Source: Gemmatimonadota bacterium
GTDB lineage: Bacteria > Gemmatimonadota > Gemmatimonadetes > Gemmatimonadales > GWC2-71-9
Direction: 5' to 3'
NCBI GenBank assembly: GCA_025357945.1
Contig: JANYLJ010000054.1
Coordinates: 62,001-126,000 of the forward strand
DNA length: 64,000 bases
Both the position numbers and the translations under genes were made by a program. The notes below the pieces were generated by a model. That model was not told where the DNA came from. It saw nothing but the letters and a program-made list of their open reading frames with translations, and searched no databases. Shown in pieces: positions 61,184-64,000 of this stretch; the first letter of the stretch is position 1; each line of letters begins with the position of its first letter.

Positions 61184-63331
61184 CTACGGCTTCGCGAGCG
61201 CCTTTGTCGCCGCATCGACCTGCCCCGCTGCCGAATGCATCCGCCCGGCGAGGTCCCGCGCCTCCCGCTTCGCCCGCTTGATATCGTTGTCGCGCAGCGC
61301 TTCCGAAATCCCGGGAAGCGCGATATTGGCGTATCCGTTGTCGCGATCCGAGGCGAAGATCAGGTTCTTCATGAATGGTCGACCGACCAGCCCGGCCGGA
61401 CGGGTGAGTTTCTGCTCCACCTGGCGCAGTTCGTGGTTGACGCGGGACAGCGTGTTCGTGGCGATGGTGCCAAGGGCCAGCAACCCGTCGCGCGCCGCGT
61501 TGAAGCGTTGGCCCGCCGCCCGCAATTCGCTGGCGGCCTGCGTCACCGCACCCAGCTCAGTGGCGATCCGCGCCAGACCCGGTTCCCGGATTCGCGCGCC
61601 CGGCATGACCGGGCTGGCGAGCACACCGAAATACGCCCCCAGCGCCGCGAAGTCATAGGGAATCACGTCCGCGTTCGCGAGCCGCGCCACAATCACCGCC
61701 GCCAGCCGCCCCTCGGCCGCGTGGCTGAGGTAGCCGGGATCACCGAACCGCTCCATCGCGGTGTACGTGTCATACGCCGAGTGGTACCAGCCAGCTCGCC
61801 CACCAAAGCCGGTCTCGATCGAGGGAATGCCGAGATAGTTGTAGAACCCGGCAAAGTCCGACCCACCGCCCAGGTCGCCCATCGGCGGTTCTTGCGACGC
61901 TACCGCTCCGCCCCGGGCCGGGCGGGCCCCCCGCCCGGCCGGATGCGACCAACGCATGTAGATCGAAACGGTGTCGCCCGGCATCTGCACCGTCTTCGTC
62001 GCGTCGCGAACCATCCCCTGCAACGACGCCGTGCCACCCGCCCCGAAGTTCCGGCCCGCCGCCGATTCATCCTGGTTGTAGTACGCCACGGCGCCGGCCT
62101 TGAGTGAGTCGCGCATCAGCTGCACCCACTCGGTCGAGCCGACGACGCCCCACTCCTCGGCATCCCACGTGGCGAACACCAGAGTGCGCCGCGGACGCAA
62201 TCCTTCCGCCGCCACCGTTGCCCACGCTCGCGCGGCCGCCATCACGCTGACGGTGCCCGAGATGTTGTCGTCGGCGCCCGGGCCCCATGCGTCGCGGTGG
62301 CCGCCGATGATGACCATTTCATTGGGGAAGTCGCTCCCGCGCAGGCGACCGAACGTGTCGTAGATCGTCTTGTAGGCGCGCTGTCCGCGCTCGGGCCACA
62401 CGGCGACACGCGCCTGCACGGCGCTGTCGCCCACGTGGTAATCGAACTTCATGCCGCCTTGCCACGGTGCGGGCACACCCGCGCCGTGCATTTCCTTCAT
62501 CAGCAACTCGGCGTTGCCGTATCCGATCGGCACGACCGGGATGTGCGGCACCGCGAGTGAATCCTCGCGCACCCGCTTGGCATTTTCCGTCGAAGCCCAA
62601 TCCGGAGTCGTCGGATCGCCATCGCCGTTGTAGATCGAGCCGCGCTGGACTTCCTGCGGGTTGCGCATCGGACCGTCGGGGTACACCGGACCGACGACGA
62701 AGCCGTCGTCCTTCGGATCGGAATAAATGAGCAGCCCCACGGCGCCGTGCGATTCCGCTTCGCGCGCCTTGATACCGCGGAACGAACCGCCGTAGCGCAC
62801 GATGGCGATCTTGCCACGCACCGATCCACCGAGTGAATCGAGCACGGTGTAGTCGGCGGGGAGACCGTGATTCACGTACACAAGCGGGGCCGTGACGTCA
62901 CCCTTCCCCGAGTTGCCATTCATCGCCGGCCAGGGCTTCAGGATCGTGGTGGGATCGCCCGGAACCGGCGGCTCATCCAGCGTGAGTCGCAGGTGCGTCG
63001 GGGTCACCCGCTCGACGATGGTGGAATCGTGGAATGGCAGGTAGACCCGGAACGCGACGCGCTGAGTGTCCAGCCCCCACGACGCCATCTGCCGCAGTAC
63101 GTAATCGGCGGTCTCTTTCTGTGCCGGCGTCCCGGCGACGTGCGGCTTGGCGGCGAGCGCCCGGGTCCATGTCTGCGCCGAAATGGTGTCAGGAATCGCC
63201 TGAATGCGCCGTTCGAGCTGCAGCTCGCGCGCAGCGCCTGCCGGCGCGAACCCTGGCATGCTCTGGGCGGCGACGGGAAAGGACGCGGCCAGAATCGGGA
63301 ACAGGGCGAGCCAGGACGAGCGGAAGGGCAC
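61184..63331 (-). CDS. Exported M28 metallopeptidase of the glutamate carboxypeptidase II type
   Basis: The GTG at 63331 is chosen because it begins a clean signal peptide (VPFRSSWLALFPILAASFPV then AAQS), giving 715 residues; upstream in-frame codons give no signal peptide. A PA domain follows (about 160-320; VRGKIAIVRYGGSFRGIKAR). The peptidase domain carries the zinc ligands and catalytic residues: GGHRDAWGPGADDNISGT, WDAEEWGVVGSTEWV (catalytic Glu-Glu), a DLGGGSDFAGF Asp and the His in AGWYHSAYDTY. The last 130 residues are a helical transferrin-receptor-like dimerisation domain. It probably trims peptides in the periplasm. The gene converges with dcd with only 15 bases between. Confidence 0.9.
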   Translation of the reverse strand: MPFRSSWLALFPILAASFPVAAQSMPGFAPAGAARELQLERRIQAIPDTISAQTWTRALAAKPHVAGTPAQKETADYVLRQMASWGLDTQRVAFRVYLPFHDSTIVERVTPTHLRLTLDEPPVPGDPTTILKPWPAMNGNSGKGDVTAPLVYVNHGLPADYTVLDSLGGSVRGKIAIVRYGGSFRGIKAREAESHGAVGLLIYSDPKDDGFVVGPVYPDGPMRNPQEVQRGSIYNGDGDPTTPDWASTENAKRVREDSLAVPHIPVVPIGYGNAELLMKEMHGAGVPAPWQGGMKFDYHVGDSAVQARVAVWPERGQRAYKTIYDTFGRLRGSDFPNEMVIIGGHRDAWGPGADDNISGTVSVMAAARAWATVAAEGLRPRRTLVFATWDAEEWGVVGSTEWVQLMRDSLKAGAVAYYNQDESAAGRNFGAGGTASLQGMVRDATKTVQMPGDTVSIYMRWSHPAGRGARPARGGAVASQEPPMGDLGGGSDFAGFYNYLGIPSIETGFGGRAGWYHSAYDTYTAMERFGDPGYLSHAAEGRLAAVIVARLANADVIPYDFAALGAYFGVLASPVMPGARIREPGLARIATELGAVTQAASELRAAGQRFNAARDGLLALGTIATNTLSRVNHELRQVEQKLTRPAGLVGRPFMKNLIFASDRDNGYANIALPGISEALRDNDIKRAKREARDLAGRMHSAAGQVDAATKALAKP

Positions 63332-63431
63332 AATGAACTCGGGTCGGAGAGATGCCAAGGTACCGCGCCAAGCTACCGGCGCGCCATCAACGATATGACG
63401 GACGGGCTCAGTTCGGGAACACCCACGGCAC

Positions 63432-64000
63432 CTACGGCACCAGGCCGGTAATGTCGAAGATGTCCATCTCGGGCACGCCTGGATCACGCGCAGCGAAGAC
63501 GTACGTGCGGCCGTTGATGACGGCGACCTCGCCGGTGTGCAGCCCCTGGCTCGTGATAGACGATCCGGCCAGCGTTGGCTTGACGGGGTTGGCTAGACTG
63601 AAGACGTAGAGGCCCTGTCCGGGGCCGCCCTCGGTAGTGATCACCAGCATCTTGCCGTCGGGCGTCACGGCGACGTCGCTGATCGTCGTCACATTCGGCA
63701 CGATAATCGAGTCGGCGAGCGTGGGGACACCGCTGCCGTCGAGTGCCCAGATCTTGACCGCGTTACCGCGCACTCCGCGGTTTCCCCAACTGCCGCTATA
63801 GGCGTACTGGCCGTAGACCCATTGATCCGATCCATAGCGCTCAGGCACATTGTTACCGCCGCCCTTGGTGGCGAGTGTCGCCGGATCGAGCGCCCAGAAG
63901 CCGCTGAGCATGTCGGTGGCGTACAGCGTTCCGTTGGAAAGCATGACGCCCCAGATGTACGTGTTCCCAGGACCACCCGGTTGCACCTGCTTGGTGATGC
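63432..64000 (-). CDS. LVIVD-like repeat protein (partial)
   Basis: The frame is open to the right edge, so the N-terminus lies outside the window; about 188 C-terminal residues are visible. Repeating propeller-like phrases appear: DVAVTPDGKMLVITTEGGPG, GLYVFSLANPVKPTLAGS and GEVAVINGRTYVFAARDPGV, ending PEMDIFDITGLVP. The pattern of a place-name-like phrase followed by IFDIT or VFSLANP is typical of secreted LVIVD/choice-of-anchor propellers. No catalytic motif is seen. It lies 100 bases upstream of the M28 peptidase gene on the same strand. Confidence 0.6.
   Translation of the reverse strand, partial: ITKQVQPGGPGNTYIWGVMLSNGTLYATDMLSGFWALDPATLATKGGGNNVPERYGSDQWVYGQYAYSGSWGNRGVRGNAVKIWALDGSGVPTLADSIIVPNVTTISDVAVTPDGKMLVITTEGGPGQGLYVFSLANPVKPTLAGSSITSQGLHTGEVAVINGRTYVFAARDPGVPEMDIFDITGLVP

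Noticed and set aside
1-64000. CRISPR arrays, tRNA or rRNA genes, complete insertion sequences
   Set aside because: No regularly spaced repeats, cloverleaf-like stretches or transposase genes were recognised by reading; small RNAs without obvious structure could still be missed.

Overview
The window is a high-GC, densely packed bacterial chromosome segment, most consistent with a Gemmatimonadota-like Gram-negative. The support for that is inference: outer-membrane barrel and secreted Ig-repeat proteins, a zinc-ribbon Ser/Thr kinase, heavily overlapping genes, and an ordinary chromosomal nuo/fab/suc backbone. No rRNA, tRNA, CRISPR array or complete insertion sequence was seen. No stretch longer than 300 bases lacks a gene; the longest intergenic gaps are about 200-245 bases.

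Positions 1-7052 (minus strand) hold a contractile-injection operon of type VI secretion (T6SS) character. It runs tssB, tssC, a small unknown gene, an Hcp/TssD-like tube gene, a gp25/TssE-like gene, vgrG, a TssF-like baseplate gene, and a gene leaving the left edge that begins with a PASTA-like domain. The membrane complex, TssK and ClpV are not in view.

Positions 7250-20408 are an accessory cargo region. On the plus strand (7250-11539) lie three consecutive broken genes: LysM/peptidoglycan-binding, OmpA-like/peptidoglycan-binding, and an unknown. They carry three in-frame stops and several frameshifts. On the minus strand (19286-11547) lies a related but intact set: an 877-residue membrane-inserting candidate effector, a LysM/PG-binding protein, a PAAR spike tip with a transthyretin-like tail, a second LysM/PG-binding protein, an OmpA-domain protein and a GFSAG-motif alpha/beta-hydrolase candidate. 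A DUF4123-type effector chaperone and a stand-alone transthyretin-like protein are divergent from the 877-residue gene. A 72-bp MITE-like element with 15-bp inverted ends and 7-bp target duplications sits between two genes of the set.

Positions 20418-34245 hold signalling and surface genes. They include a vWA protein, a six-helix membrane protein, and a zinc-ribbon/PEGA/Sel1 protein with two copies of a truncated kinase N-lobe. Next come a secreted Ig-repeat protein, a Ser/Thr kinase, a YCF48-type beta-propeller, an outer-membrane barrel, and an Ig/B-repeat protein ending in a c-type haem domain.

Positions 34303-60492 (all minus strand) are housekeeping. From right to left they are the 14-gene nuoA-N complex I operon, a phosphohexomutase, a UPF0182 membrane protein, sucCD, ndk, and the yceD-rpmF-plsX-fabH-fabD-fabG-acpP-fabF lipid cluster. 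The nuo promoter region holds a near-perfect Rex operator, so complex I is probably controlled by the NADH/NAD+ ratio. The window ends with divergent dcd (apparently leaderless), an exported M28 carboxypeptidase-like protein, and a partial LVIVD-like repeat protein.
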